From positions 1-53,948 of the forward strand of contig CALVRN010000007.1 of NCBI GenBank assembly GCA_944358675.1: DNA of 53,948 bases. The letters are read 5' to 3'. Origin of the DNA: an uncultured Bacilli bacterium (lineage in GTDB: Bacteria; Bacillota_I; Bacilli_A; RF39; UBA660). The notes beneath the pieces are model-generated. The model saw nothing but the letters and a program-made list of their open reading frames with translations, did not search any database and was not told the DNA's origin. How positions within the stretch are numbered: the stretch's first letter is position 1; the number at the start of each line of letters is the position of its first letter. This document shows positions 53,881 to 53,948 of this stretch, piece by piece. Both the position numbers and the translations under genes were made by a program.

Positions 53881-53934
53881 ATTAGTAAAAATGTTACACA
53901 AAATCACAAGTAATAATTAGTAAAAATGTTACAT
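53881..53934 (+). repeat. direct repeat of 18 bp, period 36 bp
   Basis: ATTAGTAAAAATGTTACA occurs at 53881-53898 and again at 53917-53934. It is the last sequence before the window ends; more copies may lie outside. Confidence 0.6.
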
Positions 53935-53948
53935 AAAAAACTAATTAA

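Overview
This 53.9-kb window is the replication-origin region of a very AT-rich, low-GC Gram-positive bacterium. Standard stop codons are used: TGA ends recF, comK and pth, so this is not a code-4 mycoplasma. Gene order around dnaA follows the Bacilli plan: rpmH-rnpA-yidC-jag and mnmE-mnmG-rsmG-noc run left on the minus strand, and dnaA-dnaN-recF-gyrB-gyrA-(ffs)-tadA-dnaX-ebfC-recR-bofA-holB-ricT-trmN6-rsmI-pth-mfd run right on the plus strand. With SpoVT-, BofA-, ComK- and SpoIIIJ/YidC-like proteins, I infer an uncultured Bacilli lineage of the RF39/Erysipelotrichia-like gut type. Sporulation or competence is only suggested, not shown.

Left arm, 1-14.6 kb, is mostly accessory: a broken uvrB remnant, a DUF1810 protein, a coiled-coil lipoprotein, a collagen-like protein with a C1q/BclA-like tip, a zinc alcohol dehydrogenase, a membrane-anchored XRE regulator, a DUF1848 protein, a MerR-controlled operon (MerR, flavodoxin, carboxymuconolactone-decarboxylase-like protein, cupin) with a 19-bp-spaced promoter, an OpuC-type osmolyte ABC transporter, dapF and a GltD-like oxidoreductase.

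From 14.6 to 25.1 kb lies the conserved noc/rsmG/mnmG/mnmE/jag/yidC/rnpA/rpmH block. The ParB-family protein is Noc by its helix-turn-helix and C-terminal sequence, but it has a long low-complexity linker and no N-terminal amphipathic helix. An NBS-like palindrome sits in its own promoter. Between mnmG and mnmE is a compact locus with the architecture of a type I toxin-antitoxin: a 25-aa hydrophobic peptide, an mRNA whose two ends can pair over about 25 bp, and an antisense RNA with its own promoter and terminator.

The origin (25.1-27 kb) has DnaA boxes on both sides of dnaA. A ComK homologue occupies the place between dnaN and recF where yaaA usually lies. After gyrA a 1-kb non-coding stretch carries eight perfect parS sites (TGTTTCACGTGAAACA). 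Four are preceded at a constant 7-bp distance by a DnaA box, and three are on a 110-bp tandem repeat. This centromere-like DnaA-box/parS array, with no parA or parB in the window, is the most striking feature.

The right arm (35.3-46.1 kb) holds a short SRP RNA and the replication/repair/RNA-modification operon. After mfd there is a small accessory patch (DUF4116-like protein, a membrane protein, an XRE regulator divergent from a large surface protein), then a Mn-dependent pyrophosphatase with CBS/DRTGG domains, spoVT, and a T-box-controlled dUTPase-metG operon. No tRNA, rRNA, CRISPR array or insertion sequence was recognised.
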